Assembly: GCA_030323885.1 (NCBI GenBank)
Contig: CM059186.1
Coordinates: forward strand, 172,568,351-172,632,350
DNA from: Branchipolynoe longqiensis
Lineage: Eukaryota > Annelida > Polychaeta > Phyllodocida > Polynoidae
Reading direction: 5' to 3'
DNA length: 64,000 nt
Below the pieces are notes generated by a model that saw only the letters and a list, made by a program, of their open reading frames with translations, was not told the origin of the DNA and did not search any database. A program made the translations under genes and the position numbers. This document shows, piece by piece, positions 40,953 to 51,559 of this stretch (position 1 is the first letter of the stretch; each line of letters begins with the position of its first letter).

Positions 40953-41026
40953 GTGTGTGTGCGCGTGTGTGCGCGTGTGTGCGCGTGTGTGCGCGTGTGT
41001 GCGCGTGTGTGCGCGTGTGTGTGTCA
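40953..41026. repeat. (GTGTGTGCGC)n alternating purine-pyrimidine repeat
   Basis: Seven 10-bp units of strictly alternating purine and pyrimidine, a strong Z-DNA former. Confidence 0.95.
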
Positions 41027-41122
41027 ATGTGTGGACAGATATGAGTGCAGCAAAACTAGAATTACATACAATTAGGGGGGAAAGCCCCCCCCCCCACCCA
41101 CCCACCCACCCCCGTGCACACC

Positions 41123-41445
41123 CACCCGCGGTTGCCTAATCGGTAGAGCGCAGCCTCGAGTGCAGAAGGTCGGGAGTTCGGCTCCCGGTCAAGTCAATCC
41201 AATGACTTTAAAATTGATACTTGTCGCTTCCTAGCCTGGAACTCGGCATTGATAGGATAGGGCAAGGACTGGTTAGCTCAGTGTCAGGACAATGTGACAG
41301 CGGGATATTGGGTCATGGTGCCAGCGGCCTGATTTCCCCAGTGGGGCAGCACTATAAAGTCACCAAGAGTGTGCACTGTCACAAGTTGGTACCCATCCTG
41401 ATATGATCCTTGATGTTGCCAGGCCGTAAAACTCCACCAGCCAGC
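41123..41445 (+). mobile_element. SINE-A copy 7
   Basis: Head GCGGTTGCCTAATCGGTAGAG, B box GGAGTTCGGCTCCC, core, and the end GATGTTGCCAGGCCGTAAAAC. Full length. Confidence 0.85.
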
Positions 41446-41896
41446 CAACCCACACACCCACACACACGCGCACACACGCCCACCCACACACACACCTACA
41501 CACCTACACGCCCACACACCCACTCACCCCTACACACCCACACACCTACACACATCCGCACACCCACACCCACACGCACACAGATACACCCACATCCCCC
41601 ACACACCTACTCCCACCCCCACCCCCACCCCCACTCACACCCACACCCACACCCCCACCAACACCCACACCAACACCCACACCCACACCCACACCCACAC
41701 CCACACCCACACCCACACCCACACCACACCCACACCCACACCCACACCCACACTCGCCCACACGCACCCACACCCACACGCACCCCCACACTCGCACACC
41801 CACACCAGCAGCCACATCCACACCCACACCCACACCCACACCCACACCCACACCCACACCCACACCCACACCCACACCCGCACCCGCACACCCACA
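41446..41896. repeat. (CACACC)n block
   Basis: About 450 bp of CCCACA hexamers and variants, C-rich on plus. Confidence 0.95.
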
Positions 41897-42324
41897 CACC
41901 TACAGGGAAGGGCCATTCAATGGCGGGCGGCGGTAAATATAACAACGACTACGGCGCGTCTCAGATGTCAGTTGCTTTACTGAAAAAAGAAGTGCCGATG
42001 TAAGACGGCGTAAGAATATATGTGATCGGGCGGTGCGGCGGCCCGCTGACCTCACTCCGCCCACCAACACCCAGCCGCCGCCCCCGCCCCCCTCCCTCCG
42101 CGGCCTGACGGAGTCCCCGCCACACCTGCCCGGCCCCAGCCCCTGCTGTGGGTGTCAGTGTCACTGTCACACTGTCAGTCTCAGCAACTCGCCCGCCGTA
42201 ACCCAGCGCCGAATTAAAGTTGCAATGTCCGGTCAATTACAGTGCTGCAGATTGTCAGTCTTCAGGTGCTCCAACTCGACTGAAAACTTCCCCCGCAAAC
42301 AGCAATATTGTCCGGTTGGTGGTT
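41897..42324. other. Mixed GC-rich sequence, partly repeated at 55.8 kb
   Basis: CAGTGCTGCAGATTGTCAG, then CGACTGAAAAC (42,238-42,290), recurs in diverged form at 55,858-55,905. No gene recognised. Confidence 0.45.
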
Positions 42325-42572
42325 GCTTGGTTATTGGAGTTTTACATCCTGGCAACATCTAAGGTCATGTCAGGACGGGGACTGGCTTGTGACAGTGCAC
42401 ACTCATTGTGACTTTATAGTGCTGTACCACAGGGAAATCAGGCCGCCAGCACCATGACCTGATATCCCACTTAATCATATTATAACAACACTCAGCTAAC
42501 CAGTCCTTGTTCTATCCTATTAATGATGAGCGCCCTGCTAGGAAGCAACAAATATCAATTTTGTAAGTCTAC
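42325..42572 (-). mobile_element. SINE-A copy 8, lacking tRNA head
   Basis: From TTTTACATCCTGGCAACATC to GCAACAAATATCAATTTTG. The head is missing and MITE sequence follows. Confidence 0.75.
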
Positions 42573-43530
42573 CTTAGGTACTTGCACACTTATTGCATAA
42601 TATATGTTTGTTGCTACATAGAAGGGCATGCTATGTCAATTTAATAGCACCTGTAGATAAAAGATTCACCTCGTACTTACAGTATAGGGGTGAACGACAA
42701 CGTAGTCTAAATACGGGCAAAAATAGCTTTAGTATGGAACAAGAAGTAGAATGCCTGGCACCAGTGTCAAATAGTTACTTATATCAGCACAGAGTTGGTG
42801 AAATGGGAGAGAATGCAAAATGACAAGATGGCGGTCAGAGTATGCCATCGATTTCACTTTTAAATTGCATTGAAGTATATGTTTTATTATATTTTCCAAC
42901 TCAAAAAGGTAAATATGAAGACATATACAAAGAATAGATGTTGCTTCTTAGATTGTGAAATTAGGCTCTCAAAAAGACTCATTTCATTAGCCCGATTTTT
43001 CGACCGTTTATATAAGGCTGGTCTTCACCCGTGTACTACAAGTATCAGGTGAATCTTTTATCTACTGTTAGTGCTGAAGCCTTTCTATGGGATCGGAGTT
43101 TTGAAAAACACATCAAGCGTTAACTTTAAAACAAATTTTTAAAAATTAGGCTGTATTTATTCTGTTGATAGCATATAAGCCCAAGTACTCAGGCTTGTTT
43201 TCAATGCTGGCCAGCTGTAGTGTTGGTGTTATCTTTTGATTGCCTGCATTACAGTAGCAGGTAAGTAGTTGGTTGATATGGTTAGTAGTCTATGTTAGTT
43301 TTTTTGGCTTTTATTGGCATATATATATTTAATTTTTTCTACTTTTACTACTAGACTAAAATGGATACTTGTTGATGCCTGATGCTTGACTTTACTATGA
43401 CTAGTACTAGTAGTAGGAGAGGGCAAGAACCCGTCAGCTCAGCATCGAGATAATGGATACTTCGCATGTTTACACTTCAAATATCTTTGAAGTTAGTCAT
43501 TTAAAATAAAAGTTACTTCAAACCTTCCAG
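42573..43530. other. Degraded TTAA-MITE pieces and a LINE 3' piece
   Basis: MITE parts at 42,573-42,655 and 43,455-43,530. A piece at 43,150-43,370 matches the 3' end of the nested LINE of 15.6 kb (AGCATATAAGCCC, GCTTGTTTTCAATGCTGG, GTCTATGTTAGTTTTT). The rest, 42,660-43,140, is unassigned. Confidence 0.5.
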
Positions 43531-44290
43531 GTCAAGCATATATATATATATATATATATAACCATTCTGCTATTTTGTATTCCTAATTGTTTCCTTAAGA
43601 TTTCCATAATTTTTCCGTGTTAATTTCCTGCCTTGTCATGGGCTGCCGCCGCCGCTCGTCCAGCCACCGGTTGGCCGCCTTTGTATTATGATAAGTGCGG
43701 ATAGCCAGAGTCGCCTCTAGGAACGGGATTGTCCCCTCCTGCATTTATTATACTTATGTTTGTTATTTATGTGATTTACTGGCTCTCCTCCCCGCCGTAT
43801 TTATTTGTATGACTTCAGGTGGTTAAAAAACTAAGCAGTCGGTGTATTCTGCCGCTGCTGTCACTTCTAAACACTCGAGATATTATGCACTCATTTATAT
43901 ATTACTAATGCGATTCATGTTTGGATTAAGATGGTGGTTATTGTTTCCCCGGAGGGGGGTGATAGGCTTCCTACAGCCTGCTGGACAGAAGGCCCTTAAT
44001 AATAGAGATCAATGTTAAAGAGTTGACCATAGCGGTCAATATACTAAGGGACTGGAGATAGTAAGGAATGCAAGGAACGTTTCAATCACTTTTAAGAGCT
44101 CACAACTTTATTTCTGTTCCTACTGATACAATCTAAGTTCACCAATCATCACCAATATGAATAAATACATCCCCTCCCATCTTGTAGAGTTAATGAAGTT
44201 TTGAATTTCCACAATTAAAGCCTAAATATTGTCTAAAACATCAGAGTACGCTGAAGGCACGTCCGATCGGTCTGAGCCCGACCGCTCGAC
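43531..44290. other. Intergenic sequence; possible retroelement part
   Basis: A (TA)n run at 43,538-43,560. Around 43,950 a purine run GGAGGGGGG is followed by TGATAGGCTTCC, which has the look of a polypurine tract and LTR start, but no second LTR is seen. Confidence 0.3.
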
Positions 44291-44297
44291 CATTCCA

Positions 44298-44346
44298 CGT
44301 TGCTAGGAGAGTAGCGCGGGACTCCGCAGCCCATCTCCTAGCAACG
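44298..44346. repeat. Inverted repeat, 13-bp perfect arms
   Basis: CGTTGCTAGGAGA (44,298-44,310) and its exact complement at 44,334-44,346, with a 23-base GC-rich spacer. Confidence 0.85.
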
Positions 44347-44392
44347 AGTTACAGCAGTGAACCCTTCCCCACATTTGATGGCCAATGCGGGT

Positions 44393-44447
44393 CTGGCTTG
44401 GTGAGCAGCCCGCATTTTGGAAATGCGGGCTACTCGACGCAAGCCAG
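44393..44447. repeat. Long hairpin
   Basis: The inner stem AGCCCGCATTT/AAATGCGGGCT is perfect with a TGG loop. The outer CTGGCTTG/CAAGCCAG stem also pairs. About 26 bp in all with few mismatches. Confidence 0.85.
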
Positions 44448-44744
44448 CACCGGCCACAGCTCGATTATAGTCTCGCCCACTTCATATATATATGTTTATA
44501 TATATATGTGATGTATAACGTATTATACGCATATAAATACAAGGGTAACATGTATATCCTATATTTCCTCTGTGCGCATCGGTGGAGTCCCCCCCCCCTC
44601 TCCTCCCAGCTGTCGGCTAAATTGTCGGGCGGGTGCCCCCTTCGCTTCACACACTGGAGGATATTTGTTCAATAAAAAAAATATTAAAAAACATTGAACA
44701 TTGGATACATATATATATTAATTTAAAGCATCAATGTGTACCAA
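44448..44744. other. AT-rich intergenic sequence
   Basis: TATATATG runs, a C run at 44,589-44,598, no gene. Confidence 0.45.
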
Positions 44745-44912
44745 TGACTTACAAAATGGATACTTGTTGCTACATAGCCTGATGCTTGACTGATCTCCCA
44801 TTGGAGGCAGCACTATAAAGTCGCCATGACTGCGCACTGTCACAAGTCGGTATCCGTCCTGATATGACCTAGATGTTGCTATGACATAAAACCCCAACAT
44901 CCAAACAAACAA
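44745..44912 (+). mobile_element. SINE-A copy 9, internally deleted
   Basis: CCAATGACTTACAAAATGGAT to GTTGCTATGACATAAAACC. About 80 bp of the core is missing. Confidence 0.75.
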
Positions 44913-44989
44913 ACCACCCATATGATTTATAACAACAGGAAGAACAACAGGCAATCAACCTACCAAATTCCAAATATTTTGTACCAAGG

Positions 44990-45225
44990 TGTTCTCTGTG
45001 CCAGAGTGGTTAGAGTGTCTGACTCCTAATCTGAAGGTCTGTGGTTCGAATCCCTATGCCATCACCTCTGTCAATTTGGATTTCCACTGCTGTATATAAC
45101 TCACAGCGTCATCAAAGGCCAGTTGCTCTCATACCATGTCTATGTGGTGTGGGAGATCAAAAATCCCTTGGGTCGGTAAAAGTGTAGGCTCGAGCTTTCT
45201 ATCGACCAACTTTCTAATGGTGAAA
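44990..45225 (+). mobile_element. tRNA-Arg(CCT)-like SINE
   Basis: The head CCAGAGTGGTTAGAGTGTC, anticodon-like loop CTCCTAA and B box GGTTCGAATCC suggest origin from tRNA-Arg(CCT). Acceptor and T stems do not pair well, so it is not a functional tRNA. The body has AGCGTCATCAAAGGCCAG and TCGAGCTTTCTATCGACC. One copy only in this window. Confidence 0.5.
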
Positions 45226-45818
45226 ACATGACGATTTCAGACTTATCCATGATAGGCAGTCTAAATCTCCAAGAAGAAGATATTTATTTGGTGGAACTCT
45301 TCGTGGAAATGTTGGTGAGTAAGAAAAGCCGGTCCGCTGGTATCGTGTGGGTGTGGGTGGGGATGTGGGTGTGGGTGGGTGTGTGGGGGGGACCGCTTTA
45401 ATTTCATTCACACTTCCTCTGCGAGCCGTTATCTAGATGGAGATGAGCTGAATGATATCTTTAAATGCGGTTCGGGTAACAGTCGGCAACAGGACACCGT
45501 CCGCCCAAAGGCCTGGGAAAAAGACTATGGGTAGCTTGACAGGCCTGCGGTCGGTTCAGGGGTGGGTAGGTGGGTGGGACCAGTGTCACTGCCAACGTGT
45601 GACCGCTGCAACTACGCCGCGTGGGTCCACACCGTCTGTTCATTCATAAGAGTTTACCCGAAATCTCGGGCAAAAAGCGGCATAGTCCGCTGAATTAAAA
45701 AAAATTTAAACTAACAAAGAAAACAAAGGCATTTAAGGTAGATTTTATTCAACATATTCAACTTAGCTATTGGTGCAGTGATTCAACTTTGTTGTTTAAG
45801 TCATTGTGACACCATAAC
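45226..45818. other. Unique sequence with a short GTGGGT repeat
   Basis: GTGTGGGTGTGGGTGGGGATG at 45,345-45,390. No gene recognised. Confidence 0.45.
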
Positions 45819-46320
45819 GGTGTGGCGGTTTCAGCCGTGTCCCGTACTCAGCCATGTACCTATACCCAAACTCAAGGCATTGTCAATGGTCTTAAGTCAC
45901 TAACATTATAAATTTAATATAATGTTTTTGGTAAAGATGTTTTCTATATGTGTACCAAGCGATTTGTTTCTAGGTGGTGTGGTTTTAGAGATATTTCACT
46001 TTTCCTGGATTTTCTGTATGAAGATTGCTCACCACCATTGACAATGCCTTGAGTTTGACGGTACGCGCAGTGCAAAACATTAGTTTTAATAAAAATTAAT
46101 AGAAATCAAGAACCCTAACCTTATAAATTTAATATAATCTTTTTGGTGAAGATGTTTTCTATATGTGTACCAAGCAATTTGTAAATAGGTGGTGTGCTTT
46201 TAGAGATATTTCACTTGTTCTGTATTTTCTGTATGAAAATTACTCACGACCATTGACAATGCCTTGACTTTGAGTATAGGTACACGGCTGAGCACAGGAC
46301 ACGGCTGAAACCGCCACACC
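45819..46320. mobile_element. TIR element with inverted ends of about 73 bp and duplicated core
   Basis: Left end GGTGTGGCGGTTTCAGCCGTG; the right end is the complement (CACGGCTGAAACCGCCACACC). The inverted match continues to about CAAGGCATTGTCAATGGTC. A core of about 160 bp (TATAAATTTAATATAAT, TTTTCTATATGTGTACCAAGC, TTTTAGAGATATTTCACTT) occurs twice in direct orientation. Non-coding, 502 bp. Confidence 0.85.
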
Positions 46321-46608
46321 AGGGCCCGTATGCATGACATGGTGTTAGCTTACACTCGGTGTGTTTGCACTACTTGCGTACTGACTTTTCGCCGCTAACC
46401 CAGAAATCCCGGCCAAAACCAGTTTTGGCTCGCTAACACCGCGTCATGAATACGGCCCCAGGGCCCGTATGCATGTCGCGGTGTTAGTGAGCCAAAACTG
46501 GTTTTGGCGGGGATTTCTAGGTTAGCAGCGAAAACTCAGTACGCAAAGAGCGGTGTTAGCACAAACACACCGAGTGTAAGCTAACACTGCGTCATGCATA
46601 CGGGCCCA
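46321..46608. mobile_element. Two foldback elements in head-to-head orientation
   Basis: Both start with GGGCCCGTATGCATG and end with its complement. Elements: 46,321-46,460 and 46,461-46,608. The inside of the second is the reverse complement of the first (GCCAAAACTGGTTTTGGC, CTTACACTCGGTGTGTTTG), making one 288-bp inverted repeat. Confidence 0.85.
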
Positions 46609-47058
46609 GACTGAGTACCGGAGACCACCGGACAAAGAATTTTGTAGTCCGGTGCGCTCCGGTACACAAAATGTACCGAAATGTATCGAAATGGAGCGGA
46701 ATTGGGTCAATTGGCGCCGGGCGACCAGACAAGTACCGTACATGCACCGTACATGTACCGGACGAGTACCGGACGAGAACCGGACACGTAACGGATGGGT
46801 ACCGGACATGTACTGGACAAAACGGACAAACCGGACACCAACGGATGGGTACCGGACATGTACGGATGGGTACCAGATGGGTACCAGACATACCGGACAC
46901 CAACTTGACACGTCAGTCCGGCGGTGTCCGGCAGAAATTTTGAACATGTTCAAAACTTGTACTGGAGACCGCCGGACACCCCCAGACACCGCCGGATGGA
47001 TACCGGATGGTACCGAACATCACCGTACAGTCCCGGACAGTGCCCGGTTTCCCAGTCG
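46609..47058 (+). mobile_element. CCGGAC/GGTACC-rich repeat, copy 2
   Basis: Starts GACTGAGTACCGGAGACCACC. The inside is a degenerate tandem of GGATGGGTACCGGACATGTAC-type words (ACCGGAC occurs about 15 times). Homologous in reverse to 21,590-21,945. Confidence 0.7.
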
Positions 47059-47060
47059 GG

Positions 47061-47432
47061 TATCGTGGTTTAAAACCCCGGCGAGATCGCATCCCCTGCC
47101 GTTTGTAAACATTGTGTATGTGCGCGCAGCTCGGCTGCAGAACGAATACACACTGCCACTGCCACTATTAAAAATTAATAGAAATGCACAACCCTAACCG
47201 TATAAATTTAATATAATCTATTCGTTGAATATGTTTTCTATATGTGTACCAAGCAGTTTGTTTCTAAGTGGTGTAGTTTTAGAGATATTTCACTTTTTCT
47301 GTATGAAGATTGCTCACGGCCATTGACACTGGGGAGAATTTGACGCATGCGCAGACGACGCGCTTAAAATCCGCGCATGCGCAGAAGCCATGGCAGGGGA
47401 TGCGATCTCGCCGGGGTTTTAAACCACGACAC
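47061..47432. mobile_element. TIR element sharing the core of the 45.8-kb element
   Basis: Left arm TATCGTGGTTTAAAACCCCGG and right arm CCGGGGTTTTAAACCACGA are inverted over about 41 bp. The core (CTAACCGTATAAATTTAATA, TATGTGTACCAAGCAG) is that of the element at 45.8 kb, in different ends. Confidence 0.75.
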
Positions 47433-47645
47433 CGGCAAGGTCTGACAGGGTCTTTACAGTTTGGCTGTTTTCGTGCTACACACATAGACATACATTTAAA
47501 ACGGTGAGGTTCTTGAAAACGGGTAAACAAAGGATATAATTATTATGTTAATCATTTTGGTGTGACTACCAAAGTTAATTTGGCATGGTTTCAATTCAAA
47601 TATATTTAAAAAGCTAAGCATTTAAACCAAAGCTAACCAGAGAGG
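47433..47645. mobile_element. TTAA-MITE fragment and flank
   Basis: TTTTGGTGTGACTACCAAAG to AAGCTAAGCATTTAAACC (47,548-47,630) matches the MITE middle. Confidence 0.5.
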
Positions 47646-48195
47646 GTTCCAAACGAATTGAGCGCCCGCCTCAGGTTTTGGTAGGTCGTGGGATTCGAAG
47701 CCCTGGGGTTCAAACCCTGGTTGAGCCAAAGCAATGACTTTATAGTGCTTCCCCACTGGGAGACCAGGCCATCAGCACCATGACCTGATATCCCACATTA
47801 TCCTGACACTGAGATAACAAGTCCTTGCCCTATCCTAGTAATGCCAAGTGTCTGGCTAGGAAGTGACAAGTATCAATTTTGTACGTCATTGGTTTGACTC
47901 GACCGGGAATTAGACTCCCGACCTTCCACATGGGAGGACTGCGCTCTACCGATTCGGCTACTGCGTCCGGTATCAGGATAATGTGTTGAGTGGTGATGTG
48001 GGGGTCATGGTGCTAGCAAATTGGTTTCCCAATTGGGCAGCACTATAAAGTCACCATGAGTGTGTACTGCCACAAGTCGCTACCCATTCTGATATGACCA
48101 TGGATGTTGCTAGGGTGCAAAACACAAACAAACAAGTCGCCAACCATTCTGATATGACTTTAAATGTTGTCAGGATGTAAAACCTCAATAAATAA
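47646..48195. mobile_element. SINE-A cluster (three partial copies)
   Basis: A plus-strand head (47,646-47,745, with duplicated B-box segment), a minus-strand nearly complete copy (47,745-47,972, head GTAGCCGAATCGGTAGAGC), and a plus-strand 3' half (47,975-48,190) whose last 65 bp are doubled. Confidence 0.7.
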
Positions 48196-48317
48196 ATAAC
48201 AACGTTAGCATTGCATCTATTTGTTATTAGATTTCTATGGTTTATTTTCCTATTTTTCCAGTTTTATTTTCTACATTATTTATTGAATGTGGCCAATAAT
48301 CTACTACACATTGTGCA

Positions 48318-48726
48318 TGTTGGCCGAGGCTAACATGGGTAATTTGCGCATGAGGCAGTCTATTCTTAGCTTTCCTCGTGCACCCATTTCCGCTTCAGTC
48401 TCACTTGGCTCGCTGCCTCTGCTCTGAACACTCCGATTTCCCCACCCTCCCACCCTTTCTTCTAGGGGGTGAGCGCTGATCTCCACGTTGATTCATTCCT
48501 GTCTCATGAACCGTTCCTGGTTGCGCATCCCAGTCAGCGCATGATCCTGGCCCCTGTCGGCTACTTGATCACGATGGACCTATAACGGTCCCGACTTGTT
48601 TTGTTATTAAATCTTCAGAAACCATGTCTGTCTATGTCTTTCCTTCTTTCTGCCTGTTGCCGAGTGCAGCGAATTACTTTTGAGTGGGTAGCTAGATCGC
48701 CTCCTATGCGGGGAAAGTGAAAACAT
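48318..48726 (+). mobile_element. Solo LTR, probably Gypsy-type
   Basis: 409 bp beginning TGTTGGCCGAGG and ending GTGAAAACA, flanked on both sides by TGCA (48,314-48,317 and 48,727-48,730). It contains an ATTAAA polyadenylation-like signal (about 48,606). No internal domain, so a product of LTR-LTR recombination. The superfamily is inferred only from the 4-bp duplication. The strand is uncertain and is taken from the polyadenylation signal. Confidence 0.6.
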
Positions 48727-48744
48727 GCAGAATTATGTTTGTTC

Positions 48745-48877
48745 GCTTGTTCGCTTGTTCGTTGTTGTTTTACTTCCTAGCAACATTTAAGGTCATATCA
48801 GGACGTGTTCCGACCAGTGATAATACACACTCATGGCGACTTTATAGCGCTGCCCCACTGGGAGACCAGGGCAGCCT
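48745..48877 (-). mobile_element. SINE-A 3' fragment
   Basis: TTGTTGTTTTACTTCCTAGC to CCCCACTGGGAGACCAGG. Located just right of the solo LTR. Confidence 0.75.
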
Positions 48878-49325
48878 AAGTCGCCGCATCGGCCAGACTG
48901 TACAGCGACAGTACGGTTAGTTACGGTCGCCATATGGTGACCGTACGTTTTTTTTTGCTAGCAGCAAGGTGTTGCATTTTATTTAAGTTGGAGTTATCTT
49001 AACTTTAAAAAATCGCAAGGCCGCATGCCACAATCCTGGCAATCCAGACTCCACAACACGGTACAATCACCTTTGTTGACATCAATGAAAAGGTTGTAAA
49101 ATGATTATCAATATGGTACAACATTCATGTTTGTGTGATCAATAGGAAGAAGGTTATGACTTTTTATGTGTATTAAATAGGTGTATAAATTCAACACAAA
49201 CCATACGATTTGTGAAGAGATAAACTGCAGGCCGCAACGCCGTAACACCGCAGACCGCAGCGCCGCAGACCGCAGCGCCGTACTGCGCCCGCAGCATTTG
49301 TGATCTAGGCATTAGTATTCACTTC
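48878..49325. other. Intergenic sequence with a palindrome
   Basis: TACGGTCGCCATATGGTGACCGTA (48,922-48,945, shown here as two half sites around CCATATGG) is a 24-bp palindrome with one mismatched pair. CGCAGACCGCAGCGC repeats lie at 49,244-49,290. No gene. Confidence 0.5.
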
Positions 49326-49690
49326 TAGGCAGCAAGAAATGCTCAATAAGGGCACCAGTATCAAACTTCAAAGTTGGATATGTAGACCAACTCTTTTGGC
49401 TTTGACACTGTGATCTTTCCTTGGACCAAGCAACTTTAACTTTTGAGCTATTTGAAGTGAAAACAACACCAATTAATTGTTGGCGTGCATGTCAAAATTC
49501 TGACATCATCGGCTTCAACGGTGACATGTTCTATTAAATTTACTTAGTAGTTTTCCCTTCTATGCAGAAACAATTTTTTTCAAGCGCACCAGTATTTGGA
49601 TTGAATTAGTAGAATCCAATCTAATGAAGTACTTTAGTATTTTTATTCGAACCATGCAGGTCTAGACAAGAATAAATCATTTGTAATGTC
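49326..49690 (+). mobile_element. TTAA-MITE, old copies
   Basis: Two degraded, partly overlapping copies (GTGCACCAGTATC-like, AATTAATTGTTGGCGTGCATG, GACATGTTCTATTAAATTTAC). Confidence 0.6.
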
Positions 49691-50214
49691 ATAGGGGGGA
49701 GTTTTGAGGAAGGTTGATCGGAAATAATATACTTGCATTAAATTGGAATTATTGCGCTGTCTGCCACCAGTGAGTTCATCTTATGATTAATTGTTGGTGT
49801 GTGATGAATTTATTTATCCTGCCCATAACGGATACGTGTGCTAACACTTGCTTTCACTGCAGGGCAGCACTAGTTCAATTTGATTCACATCTTTACCTAA
49901 TTTTATCTTAGTAATAATTTAGGTTTTCTTGTTGTTTCTCGTGTCCGGGTTGTAAGTGCTTATAGATTGCAAACAGTCAAAATCTGGCATTCAGTTACAT
50001 GGAGTTATAGTCAATTTACTTATAATTTGTTTTGTTTGTTGTGCATTTCTCTTGTAGCTTGTTAATTTCATTAGTATTTACTAGTAAGGCCTTAATGTCT
50101 AATCATGCAGTTGAGTGCATAGATTACGACAGGTTTATATAGTTACTTGTCTGTGTTGTCCTAGGAAATATAGATCGTCAACCAGCACGTTAGAGTCATT
50201 ATTATTATTGTTAT
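49691..50214. other. AT-rich sequence, no feature
   Basis: Nothing recognised. A weak similarity to 50,880-51,180 (CATAACGGATACGTG against GTATAACGGTTAAG) suggests two old copies of one repeat. Confidence 0.4.
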
Positions 50215-50445
50215 TAGAATTATTAATGTAGCATGGAACCGGCTCCTGGAATAAGTCACAGATGCACCAACTCTGAACTGTTTCAAGGCGAGGCTAGATA
50301 AGTTGTGGTCAGAATACCGGTACAGCCAGCGTCCGATCCATGACTATTACTCGTGTCATAGTCATCAGGGCGAGTTACCCGACCTGCAACAGGCTCTATA
50401 GCCTATCACGCAGAAGAGGATAAATGTAAATGTAAATGTTGCTAG
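50215..50445 (+). pseudogene. LINE (L2/CR1-like) C-terminal fragment
   Basis: The plus frame from 50,233 reads WNRLLE, a stop, then APTLNCFKARLDKLWSEY, the typical end of L2/CR1-type reverse transcriptase proteins. It ends at TAG about 50,401 and is followed by a TAAATGTAAATG tail. 5' truncated. Confidence 0.7.
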
Positions 50446-51420
50446 CCTACCGGCTACATACCAGGTGGGCTGGCTTCTTCTCTTACTTATCTCAGTGCCA
50501 GTATTATCTCTCAGTTGCAATGTCACCAATGTTACTGCTAGCTATCACAAATTATGAGCTGAGAATACTTCAAAGTACTACTGGCCCAAAAAGAAAACTA
50601 AAACAAATAACATGTTGCATGCAAACGTGAAATTATTCTTCATTTTAATTTATTGATGTATATTATCATATTATCCTTTGGCACGATTTACATTATTATA
50701 TCTGAGATCAGGTTTATTGTGATTTGACAAATCTGACCATTTAAGATTTTTGTGTCATTTTAAAAGTGATTAACACATTTTTTCATGAAACAAAAGTGAC
50801 AATAAATTTCACTAACTTTTTACCATGAATATGGCCTTTGCTGGTAACATGCAATTTAATTTTTTTTAAATAAATGTTGGTGGTGGTGTATTTATGATGC
50901 GTATAACGGTTAAGTCTAATGACTTGTTTTCACCGCTCGACAGTAATAGTCTTGTGGTTGTCCTTGTTTTGTTACTTTCAGTTGTGTAGCTATCTACTGC
51001 ATGCATTCTTTCTCTGTCTGTAAGCATTCTCCCACACAAACCTATTCTCTGTGAGTCTGGCAGTTCTACAATTGGTTAGTTGTTTGAGGATGTATAGCTA
51101 TTTTCCCTGACTGCCTTCACCTTGTTGTGTTCGTGGTCATTAGATTTAGTTTTAAATGTAAAGTTTACCACCTGGGTGGATCATGCTTAGCATGTATACT
51201 TTCTAAGAGTTTGCGTGAATTATAATTTTTTTAATTTAAATTTGTTTAAATTCATTTTTTTTTAAAGTATTTAATTAAATCATCACCAATCAATTAATCA
51301 ATCAATCATCCATTTACGGTTATTTGCCTCATTAACTGTTACTATTAGATCCACTATCCACTATCACAATGTGTTTTAAATTAGTCAAATCTGTTGACAG
51401 ATATTCACACCTATATGAAT
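50446..51420. other. AT-rich intergenic sequence
   Basis: No gene or tRNA-like motif. (AATC)n-like tail at 51,286-51,310. Confidence 0.45.
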
Positions 51421-51487
51421 CTGGCCGTGAATATGGCCTATGCTGTCAACACGGCGTAAAGCAACCACCAATCAATCAATCAATCTC
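51421..51487 (+). mobile_element. SINE/LINE 3' tail with (AATC)n
   Basis: GCCGTGAATATGGCCTATGCTG, ACGGCGTAAAGCAACCACC and (AATC)4. The reverse complement of the same tail lies at 54,003-54,065. Confidence 0.65.
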
Positions 51488-51559
51488 ACCTATATGTCGA
51501 ATCATGGCTTGATCTACTTCATTGTACTTGCACTAAATTGTTCTGTACATTCCAATGTA

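Noticed and set aside
43940..44000. LTR element with polypurine tract GGAGGGGGG
   Set aside because: There is no paired LTR, primer site or target duplication. Kept only as a remark.
45000..45062. Functional tRNA-Arg(CCT)
   Set aside because: The anticodon loop looks right, but acceptor and T stems pair poorly and a SINE-like body follows.
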